A DNA stretch of 64,000 nt from Molanna angustata (Eukaryota; Arthropoda; Insecta; Trichoptera; Molannidae). The stretch's first letter is position 1, and every line of letters begins with the position of its first letter. The position numbers and the translations under genes are program-made. Positions 1 to 12,447 of the stretch are shown one piece after another. The stretch covers positions 39,131,447 to 39,195,446 of the forward strand of contig OY754970.1 of assembly GCA_963576475.1 (NCBI GenBank), in the 5' to 3' direction. Below the pieces are notes generated by a model, which was given only the letters and a program-made list of their open reading frames with translations, ran no database searches and had not been told where the DNA came from.

Positions 1-436
1 TAAAAAACATTTATTTATTTATACACATACCACTACGCCGTGTCCCTTAATGGGTTGGTAGTTGGTACAGAAAATGCTCTTTGAAAGAGGTGAACGCAAA
101 ACAGGGGCAAAATTAATGTTAAAAAAGGTTAAAGAATAAGAGTTAATAAGAATTAAGAAGTATGTTTCAATGAGATGAAAGGCATTCTTAAAAATATCAA
201 TAAAAAAAATGTAGCCTCGAAAAAAGTTATTTCGAATACAAAAATTTCATATTATTTACTCACAGTGTTTCATTGTTTCCATTTCTTACACTACTCAGAA
301 TGATTTCTCAACATAAATAATAAAGCTATCGATGAGAATTTTTAAATAATTATTTTTGCAACTTAAAGTAGAAAACTCTTCTTGTCTGCTAAATTTTATC
401 AAGTATTAATAAAAACATTAAATAATATTGACTCAC

Positions 437-622
437 ATAAAACAACGGTTCCGTGTACACCTCATATAGGTTGCTCTGAAAATCTGGTTGAGACGGGAAA
501 GTCCTGATGATCAAGTTTCTTCCGAATCCTGGAATTTCTGAAAATGCTTTCGCGTCAACTCTCAAAATACTCTCGAAACTGCATAACAGAAAGGCTGAAA
601 GCGCCAATCTTTCTAAACCCAT
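437..622 (-). CDS. Putative first coding exon of a secreted or membrane protein, partial
   Basis: This exon encodes 62 residues in phase 0. It starts at an ATG at 622 and ends at a strong splice donor (GTGAGT on the minus strand, 431-436). The N-terminus reads as a signal peptide: a short charged start, a hydrophobic run (LALSAFLLCSF) and a possible cleavage site after about residue 26 (VDAKA). The following residues (SEIPGFGRNLIIRTFPSQ) belong to no family I recognise. Just upstream an AG preceded by pyrimidines suggests the exon also carries 5' UTR. The next exons would lie left of the window. A chance open frame cannot be excluded, but signal-like start, in-frame donor and UTR acceptor agree with one another. 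Confidence 0.4.
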
Positions 623-2360
623 ATTTGTTCGTTTGTCGCCTAACTGTTGAAAATATACGATTTTTTAAATTATGTTCTCCAGTAATAATTACGAAAGATG
701 GCAAATATGTAGCGTATTATTTTTTAACTGTTATGTAAAGAATTATTATTGATCGATCTCGACTGTTAACACTTTCTATCAGACGTTTAATTTTAATATC
801 CGCTGCGTCTGTCCTAATGAAGGCTTGTTTTGCAACTGATTAGTTGCAGATTTGGTGTCTTGGCGTTTACCTCTTGGGGTATTCTGTGGAAAACTTTAGC
901 TGTTTTACATCCTTGATGGACCGACAAATCGCCAGCTCAATACAACATGTTTAGTGCTAATACTTTTGCTTCACAAATGTATAACCGACGATATATAAAA
1001 TAAAATTGTTGGTAGAGTGAAATTTTCTTCTCGAATTTTTCCACCAGATAATTTTATTTAGCATGATGCACTAATATATTATTGGCATTAAAAATATATC
1101 TAAAGGTGACTTTTTTAGATGAAACCTTTCACTACGATATTTAAATTTCTTAACGGACAATTCTCAATGAAACTTGCATAGCGAATCAATAAATTTGTTT
1201 TGGTAAATATAAAAAAGCATGGCATTAAATTTTGAATCTACTGAAAAAAATATATCACAGTCCTTTAAAAAAAGTAATTCGAATATATACTTGAAGAATA
1301 AATTAAAATAAAAATTTACAGGTAGGTATAAAATATTTAATTCCAGCAAGAAATGTGGCCATTCGCTTATATTTTACTCATTATCTCTAAGTATTCAAGA
1401 TTTTCACCAAAGTATTTAATGTTATTTTATACTGTTTGTATTGGTTGTATGGAGGGAAAGTTGGACATTCTTATTCCCAGATGAAACACCTGTCAAACAG
1501 AGGATTGATCTTACGAAAGATGAATAAGAAGTTATTAAATAAATTAATAAATATTTTATTTTTCTTCTTCTTTGATTGTTGGAAGAATCTTCTTCTTTTT
1601 CCTCTGGTTTTATGCCGAGGGCATTTATTAGAACATTGCAAAGAGTAATATAAATTATTAATTAGATTTGTTAGTGCATTACAAATCATACTATATATCT
1701 CTTTTTATTCCCTCATGAGATATATTTTAGTGTTTATTTGAACAACACCAAAGATGGCCCAAAATTTGTGATTTACTAATGGCAACCCTATTTGAAGTCA
1801 ATGTTTTTACTTATACTATACATTTGCGTGTCAAATAAAATTGTTGTTGTATCTTTATATGTGCATCCGGGAAATACAAACAGATGACTGCAGATATCTA
1901 CGGATCAATATGTCCCAGTTGTACCAATATGTCGGATATTATTACTTCTGGGCAATGGGCAATGTATACAAGCAATGACCATGTGTCACATGCCATTTCA
2001 TGTGTGAAAATAAATTTAACTCCCCATTTAGATGAGTTTGTGTGTTCTATAATAACAAAATAAAGGAAAAAGCATTTGCTATATGGTTTGAATAATCCAT
2101 TTAAATTAAATAAGTACCTACTTTAACAATTAACCGAAACTAAAATCTTCAAACATTGATAGCTATACTTATAGCTATATTTAAATTAAATAGCTATATC
2201 CCAGAAAAATACCTTCTAATAACGAGTATTTGCTTATTCGGGAAAATGGTAATCATAAAAGTTGAAATGAAGAATACAATTGATTCTCTAGAACCAAGCT
2301 TACTATTCTGCTCATACAAAATAGACGAACTCAATGCTGTTGTCACCATCAGAAGTTAAG
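623..2360. other. AT-rich stretch without recognised gene
   Basis: About 1.7 kb of AT-rich sequence. The short open frames here lack splice signals, codon bias or recognisable motifs. It may be the upstream region of the exon at 437-622 or an intron. Confidence 0.5.
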
Positions 2361-2365
2361 ACAAA

Positions 2366-2770
2366 TCAATAACAAAACGTGTTAATCATAGATCCATTAA
2401 GACCAAAATTATAACAGAAATAATAGAGAGAGGATCTATGGAGGCAATAACTCGGCAGCAGAATCTGGATTGCACCATCTGAGGAAGTGGACGCCGCGTT
2501 TGGTCTGGACTTTCCAACATGGAGGACCCTTAACAGACTGAGTGAAAGGTGAATGAATTTAAAAAAAAACAGCAGAGGTGGGGATTTCTGGAGGGAGAAG
2601 ATACATGGTGCGATTGAGGAGAGGAGCAGGATGACGCCCATCTACTAATATGCCCACGAATTAAGATGACATGCAGCACAAGTAACCTAAAAACGACAAG
2701 GGGATATCCGTCGCCGCCTACTGTAGTGGCAATGTCCAAGTTCCGGACCCGGCAAAGTAAGTAAGTACAG
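2366..2770 (+). mobile_element. Degraded LINE 3' end
   Basis: This block is richer in GC than its surroundings. It encodes a broken LINE C-terminal region with the motif FPTWRTLNRL near 2505, followed by stops. It ends in a short GTAA repeat (2755-2765), as LINE tails often do. The clade is undetermined. No target-site duplication was found. Confidence 0.4.
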
Positions 2771-2867
2771 AAACAATATTCAAACATGTTGTATAGGTAT
2801 GTGGAACAATATGCTTATGAAAGTTTACTCTTTTTTTATAAAGAGTAAACTATTGTTCCATGTAAGT

Positions 2868-3778
2868 TACATGTAACACATGAGATCCAACTGTCGATAG
2901 CCAAACTATAAACACTTAAACACAAATTTATAAACATTATAAGATATTTCGTTTTCTATATAAAACATATGGGTATGAATGTCACGATAGGATAATATGG
3001 AGGTAAGTCTTTTTTTACCTACCTTGAATATGAAAACAGGATGATGGTATGAATGTATGTTTGGAGATTAAGAGTCAAACAAGCAATTGTGTTCCCGTAG
3101 ATATTGTGTTGTGTATACTATGCCTTACAAATTGTATGATACGATGTCGTCACTAAATATATTTTTTATAAAAACTGTTAAAAAAATTGAGATGTAGTAC
3201 TACAATGCAAATATTTTTTATAGAAAATTAAATTATCTAGTCGGGGTGATTCTGCTTTTTACGATGTTTTAAAAACATTGGAAATAAAGGCAGAAACTCT
3301 AGAATTAGTTTGAAAACATAAATTTGAGATTTTTTATTTGTCCATATTTACACCAATATTCAGGATTTTAGCTTATATGGTATTTGAGATAAATGGAAAA
3401 ATAAAGTAAAAATTCAAAAGTTGAAATCCCCTGAATGCAACAAAAATTCAAAATATTGAGTAGGTATAATTTTTTTTAATCTGTTTTGTAGTTTAGTACT
3501 ATACCTATCTATATATTCTGAAATTTTGGGCTCTGTTAATTGAGTTATAAGGGGGGGCTGACACACAGAAACTAAATGTTTTACTCCGAATTCTGAGTAA
3601 ATCCATACATAGAACATACATGCTGCGAAGCCTAAGCCGAAGTTAGTGTTTTTTTTTACTTCAAAGTTGGAAAAACCGTGAAAAATATAGACCCTGCATA
3701 TAAATCTCGCGTATCCTGGCTCGATACTTTGTCAATATGCTAAAAGAATAAAATTCTCTTGAACAAATCGACAGTTGT
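2868..3778 (+). mobile_element. HINE-like repeat, copy A (near complete)
   Basis: This is a roughly 0.9-kb non-coding repeat. Its left end carries TAACACATGAGATCC followed by CCAACTGTCGAT (2887-2898). Its right end has the inverse, ATCGACAGTTG (3767-3777), preceded by a small hairpin (AGAAT/ATTCT, 3746-3758). The same arrangement recurs at 33.6-34.6 and 34.8-37.2 kb, with partial copies at 7.4, 23.0, 60.6 and 61.6 kb. Conserved sequence at the left extends outside the inverted repeat while the right end stops at it, so the repeat is asymmetric. That and the hairpin resemble Helentron-derived non-autonomous elements. An ordinary MITE is the alternative. It carries no open frame. Confidence 0.6.
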
Positions 3779-3795
3779 ATAAACGCGAGAAAGAA

Positions 3796-3852
3796 ATTAT
3801 TATGTCAATACAATGTCACATTAGAAATGTGACATTGTATTGACATAATAAT
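3796..3852. repeat. Perfect 27-bp palindrome, 3-bp spacer
   Basis: The arms 3796-3822 and 3826-3852 are exact reverse complements separated by AGA. It sits 18 bp beyond the right end of the repeat at 2868-3778. It could be the remains of a foldback MITE. Confidence 0.85.
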
Positions 3853-4810
3853 AGGAGAAAAAAATGCATGGAAACATGGTGCAATGAGAGATTTCAGGAA
3901 AAAAACGTTTCCTACCCTGCAAGAGACACGACACCTATGTATTTATCTATGGAAATATAAAAAAAATGTCAACATTTAAAAAACATATTTATTTTTGACA
4001 ACGAACAAAAATATTTTTGTTTGTCAGTTGATAAATACCAAATCAGGCGAAACTATCGTCAACCCGATCGAACATGGCAACAATTTGATTCAATAAATCC
4101 ATATTTCTTTGAAGATAAGAAAATTTAAAATATATTTTAAAGATAAGCATCATTTATTGCAAATATATTTTATAATAATATGCAATCTATGTACCAAAAT
4201 GATAAAAAAATTGAAAGATAAAAAAATCATTGTTAAATTGTGGTCTTCGTATGACTTTAAGATAATTTACGGCAATTAATCTGATAAAACAATATCCGTC
4301 GAGATATCATCTTTGATAACACTAAGGATGCATTTCAATCTTCTACAAGAAGGGGAAGTTGAGAATTATTGACCATCGACTAGTATTGGTCACTATTATT
4401 GTTTGAGCAGCTAATAGAAATCCATTTATCAACTGGTTATTTAAGTTATTTACGCCACACAATTAAAACGAAATACCATAATTCAAAATAAGGAAAATCA
4501 ATCTGTTTTTATATTATTTCATACTGCGTATAAGGCTTGGTCATATCCAAAGAAAAAAAAAACCTGCTGATAGTCATATCCTTGAGATAAGAAGAAGAAA
4601 ATTATTTCAAATAGAAAAATATATACTAGTAAGCAATTAAAATACAAGGGATTCAATTCCGAAAACGCCCTAAAATTATGATAAATTGTCAAAATTATGA
4701 TTTCATGTATTTTTTATGTACTTCGTCTTGTACCTACTTCAGAAAAGTAGGTGAACTTTAAATTGGGTTGTATTTTTAAATGCAACTTTATACTTCTTGA
4801 AAATACATCA
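3853..4810. other. AT-rich stretch without recognised feature
   Basis: I see no gene, splice-flanked frame or named repeat here. Base composition is typical of the intergenic DNA of this window. Confidence 0.5.
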
Positions 4811-5645
4811 ATAATACTTATATCCACTAAAAATAACATCCGATACCTAGGCATTATTATTGAAAGCAGTATGAAATGGAAATTACATATAACTACTACT
4901 ATTGAACGCCTTAAATAGCTTATTTTTATTTTTCTGAGACTAAGAAATATACTTCAAACAAACTTGCTTAAAACAATATATTTTTTATTATTTCAATCCA
5001 TCTTACAATATGGCATTATATGTTGGGGGGGAGCTTTTAAAACCACTTTAGTGCCTTTAGAAGTTTTTCAAAGAATCATTATTAAAATTATATTAAAAAA
5101 AGAGATTTGATTATCCAACTATTAATTTATTTCAAGAATTTAAAGTTTCAACTGTTGAAAATATCTACAAAAAAATATCATTGTTCCAAATTCATAAAGA
5201 TATTCTTACAAATTCAAACCAATTGTTATTTTCTTTAAGCAGCAGAATAAATTCACAAGGATGTATTACCATTCCTCTTTTACGTACAACTGCCTCACAA
5301 CATTTCTATAAGTATAAAGGTACTAAGTGGTTTAATGAACTCACTTTGAGTCTTAGACTCGAAAAAAATTATAATATATTTAAAAATAAAATTAAAAAAT
5401 TGTACTGATTTATTTATTTATTTTTTGTTATTTCATTCTTGTTTTGTGTAGCTTCATATTTTTTAGTAGATGTACAATGTTTTGGTAAATGTAACAATAT
5501 TAAATATATACTCCCCTCTTTTAACACGAGATTTTATCTCAATTAAAGAGGGTTATTATGAATTATATGATGTAAATTGTATACCTTTTTAAATTATGAT
5601 TTATATGTGAACCTTGTATTGTTTTTGTTAATAAATAAAAAAAAA
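4811..5645 (+). mobile_element. LINE fragment: reverse transcriptase C-terminal part and 3' UTR
   Basis: Broken frames read as the end of a LINE polyprotein: a thumb-like YLGIIIESSMKW segment near 4850, then LQYGIICWGGA near 5010, and an intact C-terminal piece (5181-5408) ending with KGTKWFNELTLSLRLEK and a lysine-rich terminus. Stops and frameshifts at about 4915 and 5100 show it is dead. About 230 bp of 3' UTR follow, ending in an AATAAA-rich run at 5630-5650. It is 5' truncated, as is usual for LINE copies. Motifs resemble the jockey/CR1 group; the clade is not certain. Confidence 0.7.
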
Positions 5646-6002
5646 TATATACATTTAATATATCGGTACTATGTACGTGATTTCCCCTACATTTCGTGTA
5701 TAAAATATTTTTTTTACGTACGGATCAATTCTCATAATTACTAATTATGCAAATTGACATAACACACAAATATTTCCCTTTTTAAATTAAATAAATAAAA
5801 ATAAGAGTTCGAGATTGTAATAAAAACAAAACATTATCATTATTTTTATAAAATTTTGTTTATGAACCTTTGTACCATCAAAGTTTTAAAATAGTCTTTT
5901 ACTTCTTAACAGACAATATTCTTGATGGGAGTTCCACTGTAATTTAATGACTGATACTAGTCAGTGTCCATAAATTACAGTTAAACTTAAAATAACTTGT
6001 TT

Positions 6003-6275
6003 TATTTTACTTCTTCTTCTTCGTGGCATATCAGGTCCCCTCGACGCGACGTTGACGATCACTGCTGAGAAGGCATCTCTATCCTGATGACATCTGACGT
6101 CTGCATATTCCTCGGCGTCCCATTATTTTTTGCCCTTCGTAATTTGTTGGATAAGCCTGTACGTTTTGCCACGCAGAACGTGACCCAAATATCATGATAC
6201 CATTCGGCGCTAAACTATGTCAACTAGCTCGCGCTCGACGTTTGCTTTCCTGAGTACCTCCACATTATTTTACTA
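6003..6275 (-). mobile_element. RTE-like LINE C-terminal fragment
   Basis: On the minus strand, broken frames show the pattern HVLRGKTYRL and then R-rich VxNVASRGPDMP, ending in a run of AAG/GAA codons at 6005-6015. The same pattern occurs on the plus strand at 8255-8742. It is a dead 3' fragment. Confidence 0.5.
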
Positions 6276-6329
6276 AAGAGGAGATAATATTATAACGGTA
6301 AATCCAAATCTAAATCTAGTGACTGAAAA

Positions 6330-6858
6330 CATTATGTAATAAAATCGCTTTAATTTTATGCACTAATTTTCAACATTTTTATGAAATGAGTTTGTTCAAT
6401 TTTTTTTTATTAAAATGTTTGTTATGAAAATTTGATATTTCTTCAATGCCATTTTATGAAAGTGACGTGCCTTTTTACCAATTTGAAAACAAAAATATCA
6501 AATTTTAAGTTTCCTGGGCTTGGGGTCACTTTGAAATATTTGACGCTTAAAAAAATGAGAAGCACTATTCAAATATTCTTCAATATCTAATGGGGTCTAT
6601 GTGAGTATTAAATATACAAATTTGCAAAACTTGAAAAGAATCGAATGAGTACTTTAGTCTATAATCGATAAAATAGCATAGCACGCCGTACATAGCAAAG
6701 AATAAGCACACGGCACATAGTACATACACACACAGATACATTGTTATGAAACTTTCAGAATACATTTTCAGCATGATAATACTAGTTGATAATCTGCAAA
6801 AAAAATCATAACTTCCCACAATATTCTCTTGGGTTAGTGAGGAGTAAAAAAGATCAGT
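6330..6858 (-). mobile_element. MITE-like repeat, family with ACTCCTCACTA ends (copy 1)
   Basis: A roughly 0.5-kb non-coding repeat, in reverse orientation relative to 9226-9740 and 53280-53850. Shared internal landmarks are AATTTGCAAATTTGTATAT and a segment around TCTATAATCGATAAA. The end at 6840-6855 reads TTAGTGAGGAGTA, the inverse of the opposite end in the other copies. The small open frame at 6580-6819 is a by-product. Confidence 0.6.
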
Positions 6859-7365
6859 ATGTCTTCACTTGGGACGTCTCCATTTTACTAATTTCTCCAA
6901 GATCATCTATCTCCTTGTATTAATCACGTTTCATTTCGTGTATTTTTATCGCTGTGCGTAGTTGTAGATACCTATAGTCATAAAATATGTAGTTGTAGTA
7001 AAGACTAACTAATTAAAATCATTAATTTGAAGACAATCGATAATTATTTATAAACCTGAAGAGTTCACACAGTCTCATAGTTATAAGAATATAAACCTAT
7101 GTATATATGTAATATACAGGTTCCTATCTACATACATAATATAACAAATTTACCTTCAAAGCTATTTTAATGCAAAAACCTTTAATCATGCAATGCATTA
7201 ATGATGGTTCGTGAAAATACAAATAGCATGCAATTTCGAATTGTCTTCGACCAACTAACCGTTGTTTTTTTTTTCAATTTGACTTAAAACGAATAAAATA
7301 TTATACCTACAATAATTATTGTAAGTTCGTTGTATTTTTTTCGACTGATTGTCATATAGCAAAAC
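6859..7365. other. AT-rich stretch without recognised feature
   Basis: No coding signal or repeat named here was recognised. Confidence 0.5.
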
Positions 7366-7669
7366 GAATAGATAGGATAGGTATCGGCAAACATCTTTCA
7401 AAATACTGAGACAAAAATTCTAAATACTGAGTATAAAAGTTTTGTGGGCATTGAGCGGATCAACAGTTATAAGGGGACACACACACAGATACATTAAATT
7501 TTTACTCCAAATTCTATGTATATAACATAATATATGCTGCGTGTTTTTGGACTTCTAAGTTGAAAAAACCGTGAAAAATATAGACCTGGCATACAGATCT
7601 CGCGTATCTTGACTTGATTCTGTCGATATGTTAAGAGGAATAAATTCACTTGGACAAATCGACAGTTGG
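7366..7669 (+). mobile_element. HINE-like repeat, copy B (3' fragment)
   Basis: This is the last 300 bp of the family described at 2868-3778. It contains the internal segment GAAAAATATAGACCTGGCAT, the 3' hairpin region (TTAAGAGGAATAAATTCACTT) split by mismatches, and the terminal ATCGACAGTTG at 7658-7668. The 5' two thirds are missing. Confidence 0.65.
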
Positions 7670-7975
7670 GTTACCTATTTAAAAAAAACGGGTCTATAAT
7701 TCCAGAACCTCTCTTCCAGCGATTTGAAAAACAAATAGATAGGTAAGTATTTAAGAGGCACATTGCAGAATGAATTATTCATTATTTAACAATCTAAATC
7801 AGGTTTAACTGCATTATAGTCTAAATAGTTAACGATGTCTAGAATTTAATTCCTTAAATACTAAAACCACTAACAAATACATGGTTTGAATATAAACAAC
7901 TTCATTTCCTTGCAGAAAACACAGCATTCAGTTCAAAACATCGATCGACCAAGATTAACTATTGATTTAAATATT

Positions 7976-8203
7976 TCAAATCGACATAGCTCTCTTCTTC
8001 TCTTCTGTGGAACAATCTTCCGAATCATGTGATTCCTCCTTCTTAGAACCCGGTCTTTTTAAGATCCAAGTCAATATTTTCTTGAGCAGATTGCACACCC
8101 TTCCTAACGCTACGTAGTACGCATCTTCGGAAGAGTAGAATGGATCCAAATCTGTTGAGGCCCGGAACAATTCGCCGCCGCCGATGACGTCTCTGATGCC
8201 ACT
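7976..8203 (-). CDS. Possible terminal exon of an unrecognised gene
   Basis: A 75-residue open frame begins immediately after a good acceptor (TTCCAG on the minus strand, ending at 8204) in phase 0 and ends with TGA at 7976. It has an acidic, aromatic stretch (DLDPFYSSEDAYYVALG), then a basic amphipathic segment (NLLKKILTWILKRPGSKK), then a charged tail (EESHDSEDCSTEEKKR). I do not recognise the family. Upstream exons were not found; a LINE fragment begins about 50 bp upstream. About 70 bp of this exon recur in diverged form at 39665-39742, so it may belong to a dispersed repeat or a gene with a retro-copied fragment. Confidence 0.4.
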   Translation of the reverse strand, partial: SGIRDVIGGGELFRASTDLDPFYSSEDAYYVALGRVCNLLKKILTWILKRPGSKKEESHDSEDCSTEEKKRAMSI

Positions 8204-8254
8204 CTGGAATACATTACTTTATCAAAACATAAGACAAAGAATGGTCGAGTGTTA

Positions 8255-8742
8255 TGTGTGGTCAGTGCTGCATTATGCTGCTGTCAAGCTGTCACTGTGG
8301 TCAGTGCTGCTGAGGGGGTGGAGGCATGGACTCTCAAACTTAATATTATAAACCGCCTTGAAGCATTTGAAATGTGAATCCATCGCAGAATGCTGAGAAT
8401 AACATGGACTGACATGATCAGTAACACTGAGGTACTACGTAGAGCAAACACCAACAGAAAATTATTCACCAATGTTAAGCTCCGTAAATTGTCAAACTTC
8501 GACCATATTCTGAGAGATGAAAAATATACCATCCTTCAGCTTGTCAAGAAGGGGAAGATCGAGGGTCGTAGAGGGGTCGGAAGAAGGCAGCTTACCTGGC
8601 TTCGAAACATCCGGGAATGGACCGGTATGAAAACTGTTGAGGAGCCGTTTGGCACTGCTCATGATAGGGAGTCTTTCGCTATGGTGGTCGTCAACGTCGG
8701 GAGGACCAGACATGACACGAGAAGAAGAAGAAGAAACGTAAG
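8255..8742 (+). mobile_element. RTE-like LINE C-terminal fragment
   Basis: The frame encodes the typical LINE tail order: GVEAWTL, a stop in place of a tryptophan codon near 8370, RRMLRITWTD, VKLRKLSNFDHILRDEKY, KKGKIEGRRGVGRRQLTWL and an R-rich end. It finishes in (GAA)n at 8720-8735. The single in-frame stop and the missing reverse transcriptase show a dead 5'-truncated copy. Related to 6003-6275. Confidence 0.7.
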
Positions 8743-9225
8743 ACATCTTCTGACTTAGGCATCTTATCTTGTCTCACATGAGTCAGACCTTTCAATCCTT
8801 AAACCATCACCAATACATCAACATCTTACTCCGGCACAAAATGGTTCGAATACCCAAGGAAGTCAGAAAACATAATGTATTAGTCCAATGAATGACAAAA
8901 GTTTTTTTCTTGACAGTAATTTCTAAATGCATTTTATGGATTCCATGATACGATTCTTTCCTGATTATTTAGTTTGCATTTGTTCATTGTGAAGAGTTTC
9001 AGCCACGTACTACTAGTTTTCAACGTAAACTAATACATGTAAATTTAAAAGTTGCTGTTCAGTGTTAACCACAAATGAATATGTAATGAGATATACATTC
9101 TTCTAATCAATATTCATCTCCCGATAACTCTGAATGTCTAGGTCATTGCAAATCCCGGATTTGTAACTACAAAATTGAATTTTAGCTGTACCTATATAGG
9201 TTGTCTGGCGCGCCTTTTCTTAATA
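8743..9225. other. AT-rich stretch without recognised feature
   Basis: No gene or repeat recognised. Confidence 0.5.
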
Positions 9226-9740
9226 TTATATTATTTTTTACTCCTCACTACCCTAAGGAGATATAGTCGGTTATAGAGCGATGAATTCGCAATTTTTAAT
9301 GTAATTTTTTTATTACAGATTATCAACAACTAGCACTACTATGTACGGCGTGTTTATTCTACTTTATCGATTATAGACTAAAGTACTTATTAGATTCTCA
9401 TCAAATTTTGCAAATTTGTATATCTAATACTCGCTTAGACCCCATTAGATACCCCATGTGAAGGATATCTGAATAAATCTCAATTATTTTAAGTGTTAAA
9501 TATTTCAAAATGACCTCAAGCTCGGGAAACTTAAAATTAGATATTTTTATTTTCAAATAACTAAAAAGGCACATCACTTTCATCAATTTTTCGTAATAAA
9601 ATATTTAAATTAAAAAGAATTTAACCGATTCATTTCAAGAAATTGCTGAAAGATTTCCATACAAAATTTGAATACTTTGTGGAGTGACTTGGTAGTGAGG
9701 AGTATAGCGTTGGCCACAACCCACTCGTTTTAATATTTTT
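9226..9740 (+). mobile_element. MITE-like repeat, family with ACTCCTCACTA ends (copy 2)
   Basis: The left end reads TTTTTACTCCTCACTACC (9236 onward) and the right end GGTAGTGAGGAGTA (about 9691-9704), a clear inverted pair, followed by GTTGGCCACAACCCACTCG. Internal sequence matches the copies at 6330-6858 and 53280-53850. It has no coding capacity. Confidence 0.65.
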
Positions 9741-11640
9741 GCTTACATTGCAAAGACCTTGCCGCAATACCAAGACCAAGACTCATAGAAACGGTTTGAC
9801 CAACCACTACAATATATATTAAAATATATTTCGTCTATTATACAAGTTTTAGATTGGATTTAAATAATAAAATTACATTTTGATCAAATAATTGATCAAT
9901 TTGGTGTTATAAATGTTGTCAAATTATTTGTAACATAAATAATATCGGTCCAAAATAAAACCTAAAAGCAATACCTACTTCCTATCGATAAATATTTTAT
10001 ATGGCAATAAAATGCAGCAGTTATACTTTGACCGCAATACTTTAAAGGAATTTAGCGTAAGTTGATAACTATATTATATGTTTGCCTATTATTTTTTTAT
10101 GTCAATTCATAGCCATTAAAATATAATAATTGAAAATGTTGCTATGATACAGTTTAAAGTTGTTTGTGCTAATGACATATATATTTAAATATAGGTACTT
10201 ACTCGTGTATTTAGTGAGATAGTTAGCAGTATCAAATTATATAAATTTTGTACCACAATGTTACAGACCATTGTATATTAATTTCAGCAGATGCTGTTTC
10301 GACTAGAAACTTCGTTAAATTATCAAGTCTTTATTCTCACCATCGATCGACATAACCACATAATATGACACAAAAATTGTAACTTTCGAGGATACCAAAA
10401 GAAGATTTTGTAATAAATTTTATATTTTTTCATATAATAGTTATCAAACAAATCTTTTGTTTGATAACTATTATATGAAAATTTATACTACATCAGTCAA
10501 GGCAGTTTCACAGCGCGGTATATTTAAAAAAAACATGTCAACTGCAAAAAAAGACGGGAAACAGTACCATAGACAAAGTATGAATTGAATATTATATTTT
10601 CAATATAATTAATCACTTTGTTTATGAGATAGAAAATAATCACTATAAAATGTAATTACAGTTTTTCAAAGCGTAAATTATGCAGTCAATATTTACTGCA
10701 TAAATTTAAAATAATAATTTGAAATGTAACACAAAGCCAGAAATAAATATAAATAAGTAAACCCGATTACCTCGAAATAAAACGTTTACTTTCCTAATAC
10801 ATTTTTTGCACCGTGTGGTAATTATTTATATTAACTTGTTATGAATTATGAATTTGTCGTCTAGTATTCAAAATACTTATTCTATATGTCAATAACGTCA
10901 AGCATGTTTATTTCGATTTTCTGATTGGTCTAATATGGATTTTACCAAATATACTGTTACTACCAATCGTATAATACTATTAAATGACCAAACATTACGA
11001 GTTCCAACTTCACACTTGGAACTATCTGGTCTTATTAAGTTGAAGAATAACCACCACTCCGTACTTTGCGAGAATGCCTTAAAAACTCCCAAAAGGTGGA
11101 AAAACCACATCCCAGGAGGGCACAAACTGTGCAAAACTTCAATCCCTAATAGCATTCAAACAATCCAAGAGAAGTTTTCATTAAATTTCCTGTAAATTGT
11201 TAATCAAAATTTTCAGTTAAAAATTAAAAAATCAACTCAGGTATTAGAAAAACTATTCTTAAACATAAGTTAGACATGGCTGATTCAATTTCAGTAGTTA
11301 TAGATGATTAAAAATCAATTCAATTTTACTTTTATTTTATTTTCATTTGGAAAACATACAGCAGTGAACATAAAATCAAACTATAAGAAAACTTAATCAA
11401 TAAAAATACTGCCAAGACAATTTCCACAATTATTTATATAAATCAAAAAACAGAGACCGGTACATAGGTACCTACTTATTAAAAAAGAAAATAATATTAA
11501 ATCGCATACAAATCAAAACATATTTGGTTATAAAAAGTGGGAATAGGAAATAGGGAGAGGGAGAGGACGTACAGGGAGAGCAAATCTCATATACCTACAT
11601 AATGTATAAAACAGAAATAATGCTGAACAACACGAAACCA
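9741..11640. other. AT-rich stretch without recognised gene
   Basis: About 1.9 kb without recognised coding sequence. It contains the palindrome at 10429-10479. Open frames of about 85 codons on both strands at 10898-11195 overlap each other and show no known motif. Confidence 0.45.
10429..10479. repeat. Perfect 24-bp palindrome, 3-bp spacer
   Basis: The arms 10429-10452 and 10456-10479 are exact reverse complements around TCT. They would form a stable hairpin or cruciform. Confidence 0.85.
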
Positions 11641-11949
11641 CTATTCACTGTCGCAAATTACACGCATTACCTCGCGGCGAAACTGATTTACAGGTGAGTC
11701 AAAAATATTAATATGCATCGAAAATAATGCATTAAATCTACGACAAATGCGTGGGATCGTAGCATTCATCCGCAAATTAGTTCTACAGTGTTGAACATAT
11801 AAGATCCGCAGTGTGGAACATGTAAGATCCGCATTCATCCGCAAATTAGTTCTACAGTGTGGAACATGTAAGATGTTTGACTGGCGAACTGACCTTCCCG
11901 GGACCCGAATATTCACAAAACTGGACAAGCTCAGGCGAGTCAATAGCAT
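11641..11949 (-). mobile_element. LINE C-terminal fragment with internal duplication
   Basis: The 102-codon frame ends in the order H-CRTN, NATIPRICRRFNALF, FRREVMRVI, the usual last part of jockey-type LINE polyproteins (CRTNxxxNSFxPRxxRLWN pattern). The segment HCRTNLRMNA is present twice because about 60-70 bp (around 11755-11860) are duplicated in tandem. No reverse transcriptase remains. Confidence 0.65.
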
Positions 11950-12148
11950 CGTTCAAAATTTTATGAAGCATTAATTGGTCGAATAAGGTTCATATTTGTG
12001 GTATTTAATTGAATCACGATAGCTTTCAAAGTTTAGTCGTAATTTGTAGTTTAAAATGTTAAAAAAATTGCGTTGAATTCTCCCAATTCTAGCTATGTGG
12101 ACACCATAGAAGGGGGACCTATGTGTGCAAAATTCGAGTTTTTTTTTT

Positions 12149-12426
12149 CATTCATTCATACCATCACGGCATATCCCACAATGTGGGGTAACCAGTGAAA
12201 GGTGTGCGGGTGTGCATTGCCTTATAAAAGGGAGCACAACATATCTGTGTATACCCACACACCAGTCTCGTCTCACCTAAAAAGGCACTATATTCAGAAT
12301 GGGTGGTGAACCTCATTGCTGAACTATGTGAGATGTCATTGTTGCCTGTTGTATTTTCGATTACCCGGCTCTTACGGGACACTCAAAACAATAATAGAAA
12401 AAAGTGGAAGCACTATTCTAAGCCGG
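12149..12426 (-). mobile_element. P1 repeat, copy 1 (LINE 3' end with ATGA tail)
   Basis: A roughly 280-bp unit found again at 52725-53009 and 59126-59424, and diverged at 58860-58985. Read on the minus strand it begins CCGGCTTAGAATAGTGC and ends GGGATATGCCGTGATGG followed by a (TGAA)n tail. The tail microsatellite and constant 3' end fit a LINE 3' end or a SINE. A 72-codon frame (12164-12382) is kept in copies 1 and 3; it has no motif I recognise. Confidence 0.6.
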
Positions 12427-12447
12427 ACCCTCGAGGACGTATATATG

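Noticed and set aside
2156..2359. 67-codon plus-strand frame
   Set aside because: AT-rich, no motif, and no splice signals or homologue recognised.
10898..11195. Two opposing frames of about 85 codons
   Set aside because: They overlap each other in antisense, match no family I know, and have no splice or start context.
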